A stretch of 64,000 nucleotides of DNA, from contig CAZSDP010000011.1 of the NCBI GenBank assembly GCA_964605665.1, forward strand, positions 80,262-144,261, read 5' to 3'. Below are positions 56,201 through 64,000 of this stretch, piece by piece. How positions within the stretch are numbered: position 1 is the first letter of the stretch; every line of letters starts with the position of its first letter. The stretch comes from CAZSDP01 sp964605665 (lineage in GTDB: Bacteria > Planctomycetota > UBA8108 > UBA1146). The notes beneath the pieces were generated by a model that was not told the origin of the DNA, did no database searches, and saw only the letters and a list, made by a program, of their open reading frames with translations. Made by a program: the position numbers and the translations under genes.

Positions 56201-56865
56201 TCTCCGCCATCGGTGGTTTTGAAGACCCCACGTTCTTCATTGGGCCCCCAAAGACGCCCGAGGGCTCCGACATAGACGATGTTTGGATCGGTCGGGTGGA
56301 TCGCAATACGGCCGGTTTGATAGGTCTCCTCGAGTCCCATGTGTGACCAGGTCTCACCGCCATCGGTGGACTTGTACACACCATTACCGTAGGAGACTGA
56401 GTTGCGGGGGTTCGCTTCTCCCGTACCAACCCAAACGATGCTTGGGTCGCTCTGGGCAACCTTGACATCCCCAATCGAGACTACTGATTGATCGTCGAAC
56501 TGGTGTTCAAAGGTGACTCCATTGTTTGTGGTCTTGAGTAAGCCACCACTGGCGGTCGCAGCCCACCACTGGCTTGGGTCCGCCTCGTAAACCGCGAGTG
56601 CGGTGATCCGGCCCCCCATGTTTCCGGGACCAATGGAGCGCCAGTCGACAGCGTCTGCCCAGGACTGAGGTAAGGAAGGATCGATCGTCTCGGGCTCCGT
56701 ATTTTCTTCGGTCGCCTCTTCCCCCGCCTCGCTAACAGACGCCGACTCAGATCCGGCTTCGTCGGCACCTTGAGCCTTTACTTCGGCACAAAGCCCAAAA
56801 GCAAAGAGAACGGTTATGAGCGCGAAGATTGTGAGTAGCCTCCAAGAAGCGTGGGCGGGTTGCAT
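53206..56865 (-). CDS. exported BNR/sortilin-like beta-propeller protein with inserted PDZ and EF-hand modules
   Basis: A 1219-residue exported protein. Signal segment (LLTIFALITVLFAFGLCAE). Multiple BNR/Asp-box repeats typical of VPS10/sialidase-like propellers (NGVYKSTDGGETWSHMG, GVFKTTDGGETWSKV, GIYKTTDGGKNWRRL, GVYLSEDGGESWNRI). A PDZ domain is inserted at about 330-420 (GDEGPAVRAGLEVGDIVISV). Two EF-hand Ca sites (DMDANGDGKIARDEV and RVDTDSDGYIDEAEL) and a Gly/Arg-rich linker follow at about 820-910; further Asp-box repeats and a beta-rich tail (VLEVDGQRQEQPLTVQ) end it with a very acidic C terminus. Start ATG 56865 has AAAGGAGG 6 bases upstream. Role unknown; protein-binding or protease-associated function is inferred. 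Confidence 0.88.
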   Translation of the reverse strand: MQPAHASWRLLTIFALITVLFAFGLCAEVKAQGADEAGSESASVSEAGEEATEENTEPETIDPSLPQSWADAVDWRSIGPGNMGGRITALAVYEADPSQWWAATASGGLLKTTNNGVTFEHQFDDQSVVSIGDVKVAQSDPSIVWVGTGEANPRNSVSYGNGVYKSTDGGETWSHMGLEETYQTGRIAIHPTDPNIVYVGALGRLWGPNEERGVFKTTDGGETWSKVLYFDEVTGIVELQMHPDDPDTLIAGAYQRQRGGFDTNDPEVKFGANAGIYKTTDGGKNWRRLEKGLPSVHMGRIGFDFYRKDPNVIYAVVESEMIGEMPENAPFAGLAGENADVGARITQLGDEGPAVRAGLEVGDIVISVDDQIVHSYQDLLTAIRRHVAGENATFVVSRDRETVEIEIEFAAIPEAEENQENRRGGRPGAGRGNNRNPFRQFLGGQNPNLQGQQGKEEHEHGGVYLSEDGGESWNRINSVNPRPMYYSQIRVDPNDRNHVYVLGTSLYRSTDGGLNFSSDGAGGNVHVDHHALWIDPRDGRHQILGNDGGVYVTYDRMANWEHHNQVAIGQFYHVTVGPKRDYRVYGGLQDNGSWGGPSRARGNRGPSNWDWISIGGGDGFVCLVDPDDADLIYFESQNGGMGRRHLTTGERARIRPGGQRNSRYRFNWRTPFLLSEHNPEIYYVAGNIVFRSLDRGNQLRAISPEITVTDQGSATALAQSPRDPDLLYVGTDDGALWVTRNGGHDWSALMFPEWVKSEDMVQRSEIFYFLDQEALPPQSDDDDDDPPAPPINPRRQQMIDRFRDMDANGDGKIARDEVPERMAERMFDRVDTDSDGYIDEAELEAFARRAGGGRGAAGGRGQEGGRAGGGGRRPGADAADAESTGERPTRRRPRRADADSESENESRQVDVVSNLPELLDHPLWVSEIVASRFEDGRAYLCLDGHRSDDDAPYLFVTEDFGATWTSIVANLPAFGSTRTIAEDLNNPNVLYVGTEFGAWASIDRGKSWTEFGGLPTVAVHAFALHPSAGEIVAGTHGRSLWIADVTALRQIKKETPQERAKLFKPNTTVLWRSGLRTGSSRGFVGENPPNGARINYSIGGERVREVKILIESLEGEVIATMDGETSRGLHEAMWDLRRAPRQGSGPQQGRFRRFGPRLSAGDYRVVLEVDGQRQEQPLTVQIDPEYPDPTWTEYEHLEEEFFQSEEEGEGDDQEEDETI

Positions 56866-57181
56866 CGGACCCTCCTTTGACAGCCAAACGAGTAAGCCGG
56901 ATCGGAGCTTTCTGAACATCTCCATTCGAGTTGAGAAAGCCTGGCCCGGGCGAAGTTCTAGAGAATATCTGGGACTTATGAGGATAAGGCAAGTACCGCC
57001 TCAGTGCACCTATCTGGTAGTGAATCGCTGCACGTGTGGAGATTTTCAGGTGCAGAAGCGGGCTTGAGCAATCGACTCACCCGGTCTCAGCGATCGTCTC
57101 GAAATCTGATCCCTCATCTCGAGGAGCACGCGGTAGCATGCCGGCGACCCATTTTTGCATAGATGAGAGGAGCTCCCCGAC
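56866..57181. other. divergent promoter region between the BNR protein and S9 peptidase genes
   Basis: About 315 bases between divergent starts. It should hold both promoters. GAGAGGAG before 57182 and AAAGGAGG before 56865 are ribosome sites. No repeat or operator-like palindrome stands out. Confidence 0.4.
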
Positions 57182-60046
57182 ATGATCCACTCTCGACAAT
57201 CTTTCCTGATGACTCAATCACGAATCGCTCTGATCGTCGCGATTCTCCTCTCCCCCGTCGACGCCCAAAATTCTGAAGATCGATCGTCGCCAGAAACCAC
57301 GATCGACCCGCTGCCCTGGACCGTTGAAGCGGTGATCGGTGCGCCCGGGGCGTCTGGTTGGAGCCTAAGTGACGACGGAAGAAAGGGTCTCTGGGTAAAA
57401 AGAGAGGTCGACACAGCTAAAGATCGATTCGACTCCCAGTTGATGCTGCTCGACGTAAAGACTGGCGCAAGTCGCCCCTTGACCGTCGGAAAACGTGATC
57501 TCCGCCGACCCATATTCGCTGAATCAGGGATGGCGATCCTCTTTCTGTCGAGTGACCCAACACCGTCTGGGGACTCCTCTGAGTCGGAAGAAGACAAATC
57601 CCAACTGTGGAAAATAGATCTGCGTGGCGGTGACTTGCGTCCGATCACCGCAGAAGAGATGTCGATTGAGGACTACGAGCTCTTGGATGACGGTTCGATT
57701 GTTTACCAAGCTGAGGGGCGAAAGACTGCTCGCGAGCGCATGCGTGAAGATCAGAAGGACGAGACCATTGTCGTTGAGGGTCTTCAAGAGATGCTCGACT
57801 CCGATTCATCGATCTATCGACATTGGTTCAAGGACCAAAAGACGGTTCGCCTCGTCGACTCTACGAACGGCCCGCTCGACTCGTTCTCCGTCTCTCCAGA
57901 CGGAAACTATGCGGTGACGTCACACTCTCAGAGCCCTAGCTTTGAAGCAGAAGGTAAAATCCCACCTCGATGGTTTTTTCATAATTTGAACACCGGATCC
58001 GAGAAAGAAATATTCTCCCAGACAAAGACCAAACCATATTCGATTCACTGGTCTCTCGACTCAAAGAGCTGCTTCCTTTTGTGGCCCCACTCTTCCTTCG
58101 ATGGTGAAGAGATGGCTTCGGTCACGCAAATCAAAGTCCTCGATACCGCTGGAGGTGAAATCGAGGACTTTCCTCTCGATTGGGATCGAGGACTCGCGAA
58201 TAGCAGAGTCACTTTCACAGACCGTGGGGTGATCCTCTCCCTTGCAGACGGAGTGAAGCCTCGCAAGGCCTTCTACAGCAAGAAGTCGGGGGCATTATTC
58301 GACCGCCAATGGATCGAAGGGGGTGACCGCGGAGGGATTTATTCTCTCACGAAAGCCAAGGACGCCAGCGCTTGTTTGATTTCTACCGGTGATGCCTCGA
58401 ATCCCACTCGGGTTCATCTCGCCACGATCGAAGGGTCGAAACTCGAAATCGGTCGAGAGGTCTGGTCTGAGGGCTTCAAGAAACAGAAGAAAGCGAAGAC
58501 AGAAGTGGTTCGCTGGATTGGCGCTCTCGACGAAGAGGTCGAGGGACTGGTCTACTACCCCCATGACTATCAAGAAGGTGAAAGCTTCCCAATCATCGCC
58601 ATGACCCACGGAGGCCCTCATGGGGCCGATTACGATCGCTTCAGTGAATCATGGGCATATGCACCAAATCTGTATGCCGAGCGTGGGGCGTTCATACTGA
58701 TGACGAATTATCATGGTTCGAGTGACTACGGGCTGGAATTTGGCGAGTCGATACGAGGTAAATACTACGAGCTCGAACTCAAGGACATACTCTCGGGAAT
58801 TCAGATGCTCGTGGACGAGGGTAAAGCAGATCCGAAACAAGTCGGTCTTATCGGTTGGTCCAATGGAGCAATACTCTCGACAGGAATTCTGACGCTCGCT
58901 CAGCACTATGCCCCCGGATATGACTTCACATTTCTCGCCTGTGCACCTGGAGCTGGCGACGTCAATTGGACCAGCGACTACGGGAATTGCGCATTCGGCG
59001 GCACCTTCGACGATTACTATCTCGGCGGACCACCTTGGAGCTATCTCGATACCTATTTGAAAAAATCGCCTCTCTTCTACGCGGAAGAAATTACCACGCC
59101 GACCATCATTTTCTTTGGAACCGAAGATACCGCCGTTCCCACCAGCCAAGGCTGGGAGTGGTACAGAGCATTGAACAGTATCGGAAAGGCGCCGGTGCGC
59201 TTCTTACTCTTTCCCGGAGAGCCCCATGGCTTGAACAAGCCATCATTTCAACGCCGCAAACTCGAAGAGGAGCTTGCCTGGTTCGATCGATACTTCTTCA
59301 AAACGAAGGGTGATCCTGATCAAGAACCTCCCAGTGCACCGAAAGATTCAAAGCTGATAGAAGCCCGGATGGCCTCGCAAGCACAGCGGCAGGCAGATTC
59401 GAATTTGATCGGAGTGACTGTCGATCGGCACCTGATTCCCGAGACCGTTCCGATCGAGACCGGCAAACAAGTTTCACGCTTCGAAGTGACCGTCGGACAA
59501 TGGAGAAGCTTCGATCCCAACTTCGAGTTTGGTGTGCCAAGGGAGCTCAGAGCGGAGCCCAATCATCCGGCAACGGCCCTCGATTCAGCCGGGGTCGACG
59601 CATACCTGTCCTGGCTGGAAGAACGCACCGGCGACCGTTGGCGACTACCGACCCAAAAGGAATTGGAAGATCTCGGAGAGGTCGCTGGCGAATCCGAGAA
59701 CACCCTCGATTGGTGGGTTGGATACGCACCCGCGGAAACCGACGCCGACCACTTCCGTCGTATGGTCGTAGAGTTAGGAGTGTCGACCGCGCTCCATGTC
59801 GTCGGCCATCACTCCCCCGGAAAAGTGAAGAGCGCGGGCACTGAGTACGCCATTTATGATCTGACTGGAAATGCCGCCGAGCCTTGGAGAAATTCCGATG
59901 GGACCACGGGTATCATTCCGCATTGCGCAGTGGTCAGCCCCGATCCTTATCAGCGGGTAATTGAGCCGCCTCCGGTCGAGTTCATCGGCCTTCGTTTGAT
60001 CCGAGAGTTTGGGCCGAAGGCGCAGTCAAAACGTGCGGTCTTTTAA
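57182..60046 (+). CDS. exported S9 (prolyl oligopeptidase-type) peptidase fused to a formylglycine-enzyme-like domain
   Basis: A 954-residue exported protein. Signal peptide ends near LLSPVDAQ. Residues about 35-430 form a WD40-like propeller (VSPDGNYAVTSHS). About 450-720 is the S9 alpha/beta-hydrolase domain with MTHGGPHGADYD, the nucleophile in LIGWSNGAILST (Ser560), Asp649 in TEDTAVP and His682 in GEPHGLN. About 770-945 resembles an FGE/SUMF1 domain: SRFEVTVGQWRSF, NHPATALDSAGVDAYLSW, RWRLPTQKELEDL, YDLTGNAAEPW and FIGLRLIREFG. This fusion is unusual. The FGE-like part does not show the paired active-site Cys of true sulfatase-activating enzymes in the expected region, so it is probably a binding module. 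Substrates unknown. Confidence 0.92.
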   Translation: MIHSRQSFLMTQSRIALIVAILLSPVDAQNSEDRSSPETTIDPLPWTVEAVIGAPGASGWSLSDDGRKGLWVKREVDTAKDRFDSQLMLLDVKTGASRPLTVGKRDLRRPIFAESGMAILFLSSDPTPSGDSSESEEDKSQLWKIDLRGGDLRPITAEEMSIEDYELLDDGSIVYQAEGRKTARERMREDQKDETIVVEGLQEMLDSDSSIYRHWFKDQKTVRLVDSTNGPLDSFSVSPDGNYAVTSHSQSPSFEAEGKIPPRWFFHNLNTGSEKEIFSQTKTKPYSIHWSLDSKSCFLLWPHSSFDGEEMASVTQIKVLDTAGGEIEDFPLDWDRGLANSRVTFTDRGVILSLADGVKPRKAFYSKKSGALFDRQWIEGGDRGGIYSLTKAKDASACLISTGDASNPTRVHLATIEGSKLEIGREVWSEGFKKQKKAKTEVVRWIGALDEEVEGLVYYPHDYQEGESFPIIAMTHGGPHGADYDRFSESWAYAPNLYAERGAFILMTNYHGSSDYGLEFGESIRGKYYELELKDILSGIQMLVDEGKADPKQVGLIGWSNGAILSTGILTLAQHYAPGYDFTFLACAPGAGDVNWTSDYGNCAFGGTFDDYYLGGPPWSYLDTYLKKSPLFYAEEITTPTIIFFGTEDTAVPTSQGWEWYRALNSIGKAPVRFLLFPGEPHGLNKPSFQRRKLEEELAWFDRYFFKTKGDPDQEPPSAPKDSKLIEARMASQAQRQADSNLIGVTVDRHLIPETVPIETGKQVSRFEVTVGQWRSFDPNFEFGVPRELRAEPNHPATALDSAGVDAYLSWLEERTGDRWRLPTQKELEDLGEVAGESENTLDWWVGYAPAETDADHFRRMVVELGVSTALHVVGHHSPGKVKSAGTEYAIYDLTGNAAEPWRNSDGTTGIIPHCAVVSPDPYQRVIEPPPVEFIGLRLIREFGPKAQSKRAVF

Positions 60047-60072
60047 ATCGATCGTTCGTCAAACCCGATCAC

Positions 60073-62046
60073 CTAGAGCTCGTACTCCTCTGCGACATCC
60101 AGCTCCTCAGAGCTCGACAAATCTGGAGCAGGCTTCCCCTGCAGGATTTCCAAGAATCCTCGGCCATACTTCCTGAGTTTGACCAATCCAACTCCATTGA
60201 TCATCGCCAGCTGATCGAGAGTTTGCGGACGTAACTCCGCCATTTCGATCAGAGTTGAGTCATGGAAGATTGTGTAGGGAGGAACTTCTAATGAACTGGC
60301 GAGCGCTAGACGATGTTGGCGTAAGTCTTCGAACAAGGTGGCCTCATCGCTACCAAGAGCCTCGATGAGTTCCTTTTTCTTCTTCGTGCGCGGCGCTCGA
60401 ACCGGTTTCCTTTCACGACGAAGGAGCACGCTTTCTTCACCCTTGAGAACGGCACGTGACTTCTTCGTGAGCGAGATACCCCCGTGCCCTTCGATATCAA
60501 TTTTCAGATATCCTCGAGCTGCAAGTTGACGGTAGACAGAATGCCAACCATTTCTATCTAACTCTTCACCAATTCCATATGTAGACACTTCGTCATGATT
60601 GAACCGGCGAATCTTGTCTGTCGATTTTCCGAGCAAGACGTCAACAAGATGTCCTTTGCCAAACATCTGCCCCGTCCGAACAACGTTTGAAAGAGCCTTT
60701 TGTACGGCAATTGTGCCGTCCCAGGTTTCTGCCGGCTCTTTGCAGTTGTCACAATGACCACATGGTTCGGTGAGATCTTCTCCAAAGAAACGCAACATGA
60801 CCGCTGTTCGACATTCGGTCGTCTCGCAATAGGCGAGCATCGCATCGAGCTTGTGTCGGCCAATTCTCTGCTGTTCAGGACCCGCTTGAGACTCATCGAG
60901 TCTTCTCGCGGCGAGCATGACATCGTTCCATCCATATGCGAGCCAGGCATTTGCCGGAAGCCCATCACGTCCGGCCCGACCCGTTTCTTGATAATAGTGC
61001 TGTAGCGTCGCCGGCATATCCAAGTGCGCAACGAAACGAACATTCGACTTGTCGATGCCCATTCCAAAAGCAACGGTGGCAACGACGACGATGCCCTCTT
61101 CCCGCAAGAATCGCTCCTGGTGGCGAAATCGGACCGATTTATCGAGTCCCGCATGGTAGGGCAAGGCGGCAATGCCCTCCTTGCGCAGCCACTCAGAAGT
61201 TGACTCGACCGAGCGGCGGGTCAGGCAATAGACGATTCCGGCGTCACCTTGATGATGTGTTCGCAAGAAGCGAAGGAGTTGCCGCTTCGGCTCATTCTTC
61301 GGCTCGACGGTGTAATGAATATTGTTGCGATGAAAACTCGCGACAAAGAGGTGGGCATCTTCGAGATGCAGACGCTGGAGAATATCTCGTCGAGTCGGCG
61401 CATCGGCAGTTGCTGTCAAAGCAACCATCGGTGTCTCAGGAAATCGTGATCGAATTTGGCCAAGCTGCAGGTACTCGGGTCGGAAGTCATGACCCCACTC
61501 GCTCACACAGTGTGCTTCATCAATTGCAACAAGAGCAGGTGGAGTGTCCTCCAACTCCGCGAGAAATCCATCGAGCATCAGTCTCTCGGGGGCCACATAG
61601 AGAAGATCTAATTCACCCGATTTCCAACGGGCAAAGGCACGACGGCGATCGGCCGGGTCCATCCCTGAGTTGAGACTGGCCGCGGCGATTCCATTTTGCT
61701 CGAGGGCACTCACTTGATCTTGCATCAGAGCAATCAAAGGTGAGACGACCAGCGCGGTCCCTTCACGCAGCAATGCCGGAAGCTGATAACAGAGGGACTT
61801 TCCTCCTCCAGTCGGCATCAAGACAACGGCGTTCTCCCCCGCTGCAACGCGAGCGATGATCTCTTCCTGCTGACCGCGGAACTCCCGATGCCCGAAGACC
61901 TGATGCAGAAGATCATGAGCCTTTTCGGAAGCTTTCACCGTTCCGGTTGAGACGCCATCGAGAGCAAGCGAAGGGTCGTTTTTCCCTTCTCCATCATCTT
62001 TGCCGGGAGAATCCCCCTCGGCGTTCCCCTCTATCTTGCGCAGCAT
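60073..62046 (-). CDS. recQ: ATP-dependent DNA helicase RecQ
   Basis: A 657-residue 3'-5' DNA helicase. Helicase motifs: Walker A VLMPTGGGKSLCYQLPALL, DEAH in LVAIDEAHCVSEWGHDFRPE, motif VI YYQETGRAGRDGLPA. Zinc-binding Cys cluster CETTECRTAVML/CGHCDNC, then RQC, and an HRDC domain (RLALASSLEVPPYTIFHD; LDQLAMINGVGLVKLRKYG). About 45 charged residues precede the conserved start (LLHQVFGHREFRGQQEEII), somewhat longer than usual. Role in recombination repair and fork maintenance is family knowledge. Confidence 0.96.
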   Translation of the reverse strand: MLRKIEGNAEGDSPGKDDGEGKNDPSLALDGVSTGTVKASEKAHDLLHQVFGHREFRGQQEEIIARVAAGENAVVLMPTGGGKSLCYQLPALLREGTALVVSPLIALMQDQVSALEQNGIAAASLNSGMDPADRRRAFARWKSGELDLLYVAPERLMLDGFLAELEDTPPALVAIDEAHCVSEWGHDFRPEYLQLGQIRSRFPETPMVALTATADAPTRRDILQRLHLEDAHLFVASFHRNNIHYTVEPKNEPKRQLLRFLRTHHQGDAGIVYCLTRRSVESTSEWLRKEGIAALPYHAGLDKSVRFRHQERFLREEGIVVVATVAFGMGIDKSNVRFVAHLDMPATLQHYYQETGRAGRDGLPANAWLAYGWNDVMLAARRLDESQAGPEQQRIGRHKLDAMLAYCETTECRTAVMLRFFGEDLTEPCGHCDNCKEPAETWDGTIAVQKALSNVVRTGQMFGKGHLVDVLLGKSTDKIRRFNHDEVSTYGIGEELDRNGWHSVYRQLAARGYLKIDIEGHGGISLTKKSRAVLKGEESVLLRRERKPVRAPRTKKKKELIEALGSDEATLFEDLRQHRLALASSLEVPPYTIFHDSTLIEMAELRPQTLDQLAMINGVGLVKLRKYGRGFLEILQGKPAPDLSSSEELDVAEEYEL

Positions 62047-62346
62047 CGGTGTTCCCCTAGTTCCGACTTGGTCGCTGGGCTGCTACCGAGGAAGGGTCCT
62101 TTGTCGGCCACTCCACCCGGGACCGCGTGCCAATCGCGGTAACGTAGGATCGAGGAGGGGAGGCGCTGTGGCAAGAGCGACGGGGAAGTCGCTGACCAGA
62201 AAAGCGTGCGGGTCTTGGCGAATCGATCGCAGCGTCCGCCAAAGGACATGCCGTCCAACGAACACAAGGTCGGGAATTTACTGAAGATCTGCGCCCGCCG
62301 TCGAGAAAGGTCTCTCGCCAAAGATCTCTCGCCAGGGGATGCAAAA
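62047..62346. other. intergenic region upstream of recQ
   Basis: About 300 bases between the recQ start and the cohesin-protein terminator. No convincing gene; it should hold the recQ promoter on the minus strand. Confidence 0.35.
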
Positions 62347-62382
62347 AGAATGGGCCTGGGGAGTGCTCCCCAGGCCCATTCT
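62347..62382 (-). terminator. rho-independent terminator of the cohesin/dockerin gene
   Basis: A perfect 17-bp stem AGAATGGGCCTGGGGAG / CTCCCCAGGCCCATTCT around a 2-base loop; on the minus strand it is followed by TTTTTGC, about 30 bases after the stop at 62413. Confidence 0.93.
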
Positions 62383-62412
62383 GATCACAATTTGATCAAG
62401 CCTCTTAGAATT

Positions 62413-63759
62413 TTAGCAGGGCGGGAAGCTCATGCAGTCGAGGCTGTCATTTGTCGGATCAAGACCGCAGGTGTTGGTCGGCGGTGGTGGCGGCGGGCCG
62501 CCCGAGAAGAGCTCTGCGAGCTGGTAGATCGGGTCGGAGATGTCGAAACTACCGTCATCGTTGTTATCACAGGCATCGTCACACAGTGCCGGTCCACCCC
62601 CTCCAAAGAGAATTCCCAGGGCCGTGATCGAGTCTCCGATATCTTTCCCGCCGTCAGCATTGCAATCGCCGCGATCAAAGGTGGTCCCGGGGAGACAGAG
62701 AGCATCGCAGCAAACTGACATCGACAGCGGAGCTCCGCACTCGTCGTATCCGAGAATGCAGATCTGAGCGGCAACCGGGTCGACCGGTAGCGAAAGAGTG
62801 GTCATGGTCGCGGTACCAGCCAGGGTCGAAACTAAAGTACCGTTCACTGAAACATCGAAGGAGGTGTATGTACCCTGCAAGGTCCAGCTCACGTCAACGG
62901 TGCAACCAGTCATCGGATCTGCAGTCCCGATGCTGCAGGTGAGATTACTGGGAGGATCTGCGGGAATGACCGCCTGGCAATCTGCGGTGCAAGTTCCATC
63001 GGTGGAATCCTGACCGTTAGCAACCCCTCTGACGCTGATCGTCTCGGTACCAATGCTTGGCAAGGATAGGGTCGTGGAGGTGGCAGTTCCGGCCAGGGTC
63101 GAAACCAGTGTCGCACCTCGACGCACTTCGATCGTGCTGTAGGAAGCTCCATTGGTCCATGAGATGTCAAATGTGCAGTTGCACTGATCGGTCAACGTAC
63201 AAGTCACGTTGGTCGGCGGTGGAACCAGGAAGCTCACAGAGCCGGCATTCGTCATAGGAATGAAACTCACTCCTGCTACCGAATAGACGATCGCTGCAGC
63301 TGGACTCCCCAAATCAGCAGCAGGGGTCAGCGCGGTCGTAGAACCAGGGTTTGCCGTCATGCTGGTCGTGTAGGTCAGTGCTACTGCATCATGGGTAGGA
63401 CCGACTGCGAGCACGTCGAGAGGCTGCGAGAGCGAGAACACGGCAGCAACCACGACACCAGGACCATTTGCAGGATTGAGATTGGTGTTGAAGAAGTCTG
63501 ATCCAGTACCACCATTGGTTGCCTGCAACGCCGGACCTTCGGTGATCGAACTCGGAGTTAGCACGGCGCTGTCATGGCGCAAACCAAATGAGAACCCATT
63601 GATCGGTTGGTCGTTGTCTATCAGCGCGGAGATCGTGACGGAGTTCCCCGCCAAGGTCGCCTCATCCGTAAAAGTCAGAATCATCTGACCAAAAACCGGC
63701 GGCGCTGCGAACATTGCAAACAATAGACAGATACAAATCATGGCGGTGCGCTGGCGCAT
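62413..63759 (-). CDS. exported protein with cohesin-like domain, two fibronectin-III-like repeats and dockerin-like repeats
   Basis: A 448-residue exported protein. Signal peptide MRQRTAMICICLLFAMFAAP..FG. Residues about 26-160 resemble a type I cohesin (LTFTDEATLAGNSVTISALI, NDQPINGFSFGLRHDSAVL). Residues about 180-350 hold two related FN3-like modules, each with (T)LVSTLAGTAT and TTLSLP. The C terminus has two dockerin-type repeats (RGDCNADGGKDIGDSITAL and DNNDDGSFDISDPIYQLAEL) and a proline stretch (GGPPPPPPTNTCG). A protein carrying both cohesin-like and dockerin-like parts could self-assemble or connect other dockerin proteins; that is inference. Confidence 0.87.
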   Translation of the reverse strand: MRQRTAMICICLLFAMFAAPPVFGQMILTFTDEATLAGNSVTISALIDNDQPINGFSFGLRHDSAVLTPSSITEGPALQATNGGTGSDFFNTNLNPANGPGVVVAAVFSLSQPLDVLAVGPTHDAVALTYTTSMTANPGSTTALTPAADLGSPAAAIVYSVAGVSFIPMTNAGSVSFLVPPPTNVTCTLTDQCNCTFDISWTNGASYSTIEVRRGATLVSTLAGTATSTTLSLPSIGTETISVRGVANGQDSTDGTCTADCQAVIPADPPSNLTCSIGTADPMTGCTVDVSWTLQGTYTSFDVSVNGTLVSTLAGTATMTTLSLPVDPVAAQICILGYDECGAPLSMSVCCDALCLPGTTFDRGDCNADGGKDIGDSITALGILFGGGGPALCDDACDNNDDGSFDISDPIYQLAELFSGGPPPPPPTNTCGLDPTNDSLDCMSFPPC

Positions 63760-64000
63760 CGCAGTCTCCTTCTCCCCACGGGTTTTCGATGCAATCGGCT
63801 TTCGCCGACCAATTGCCCTTGTCGAGTTCAGAGATCAAAGGTACTAGCGAGAGAATCTCCCAATCGGAGATTCAGCTCCGCCTTCTTCGATCCCAGCCCC
63901 GAATCGACAGAATGTTGCTACTTACGAAATTGGCTTACCCTGAGCCGCTTTCAATAGAGGATCCCGAGATCGCGGCCCCGTGATTCCATTCCAGACCCCC

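Noticed and set aside
1..64000. Mobile elements, prophage, CRISPR arrays, tRNA or rRNA genes.
   Set aside because: No transposase, integrase, terminal inverted repeats with target duplications, spaced direct repeats or cloverleaf-like segments were recognised; a tRNAscan or CRISPR search was not possible here.

Overview
This 64 kb window looks like an accessory-rich stretch of a free-living, Gram-negative-type bacterium, most likely a member or close relative of the Planctomycetota. I infer this from secreted proteins with dockerin-like repeats (RGDANGD...DI.D.I..L..LF), a cohesin-like protein, a DUF1800/DUF1501 pair, a TPR/FG-GAP/UnbV protein and a large BNR-repeat exoprotein. No marker gene (rRNA, ribosomal protein) is present, so the assignment is inference. 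I saw no tRNA, rRNA, CRISPR array, insertion sequence or prophage gene.

Layout. 0.1-8.7 kb: a lipid-modification cluster. A carotenoid-desaturase-like flavoprotein is followed by a minus-strand operon of two cyclopropane-fatty-acid-synthase-like methyltransferases, an FAD amine-oxidase-fold protein and DUF1365, joined by 4-base stop/start overlaps; divergently lie DUF2878, DUF1295 (5-alpha-reductase-like) and DUF1475 membrane proteins. 8.8-14.2 kb: an ABC importer (double ATPase, two permeases, DUF3798 lipoprotein). 14.5-19 kb: an unusual TilS carrying a second, degenerate PP-loop domain and no standard start codon; a GNAT protein; folA-thyA. 19-26.7 kb: the TPR/FG-GAP protein, EttA, a SelW-like selenoprotein with an in-frame UGA, and an M20 dipeptidase. 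27-37.7 kb: a large secreted dockerin protein, a response regulator, a PLP decarboxylase, a methyltransferase, trkA-trkH and a secreted protein. 37.8-48.9 kb: envelope and redox functions (parvulin, a LolA-like protein, an S41 protease, redoxin, the DsbD N-domain, DUF1573), CutC with an overlapping Arg/Gly-rich protein, and RmuC. 49.7-63.8 kb: DUF1800+DUF1501, a 1219-residue BNR/PDZ/EF-hand protein, an S9 peptidase fused to a formylglycine-enzyme-like domain, RecQ, and a cohesin/dockerin protein.

The most striking item is at 24794-25024 on the minus strand. A complete SelT/SelW/SelH (Rdx) family protein reads through an in-frame TGA exactly at the second position of its CxxC redox motif, followed by a hairpin that fits the published bacterial SECIS consensus. 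Conventional annotation would miss this gene or split it. Second is the tandem PP-loop TilS at 14540-16687. Many genes here appear to use GTG or TTG starts with good Shine-Dalgarno sequences; I have moved starts accordingly and said so in each entry.
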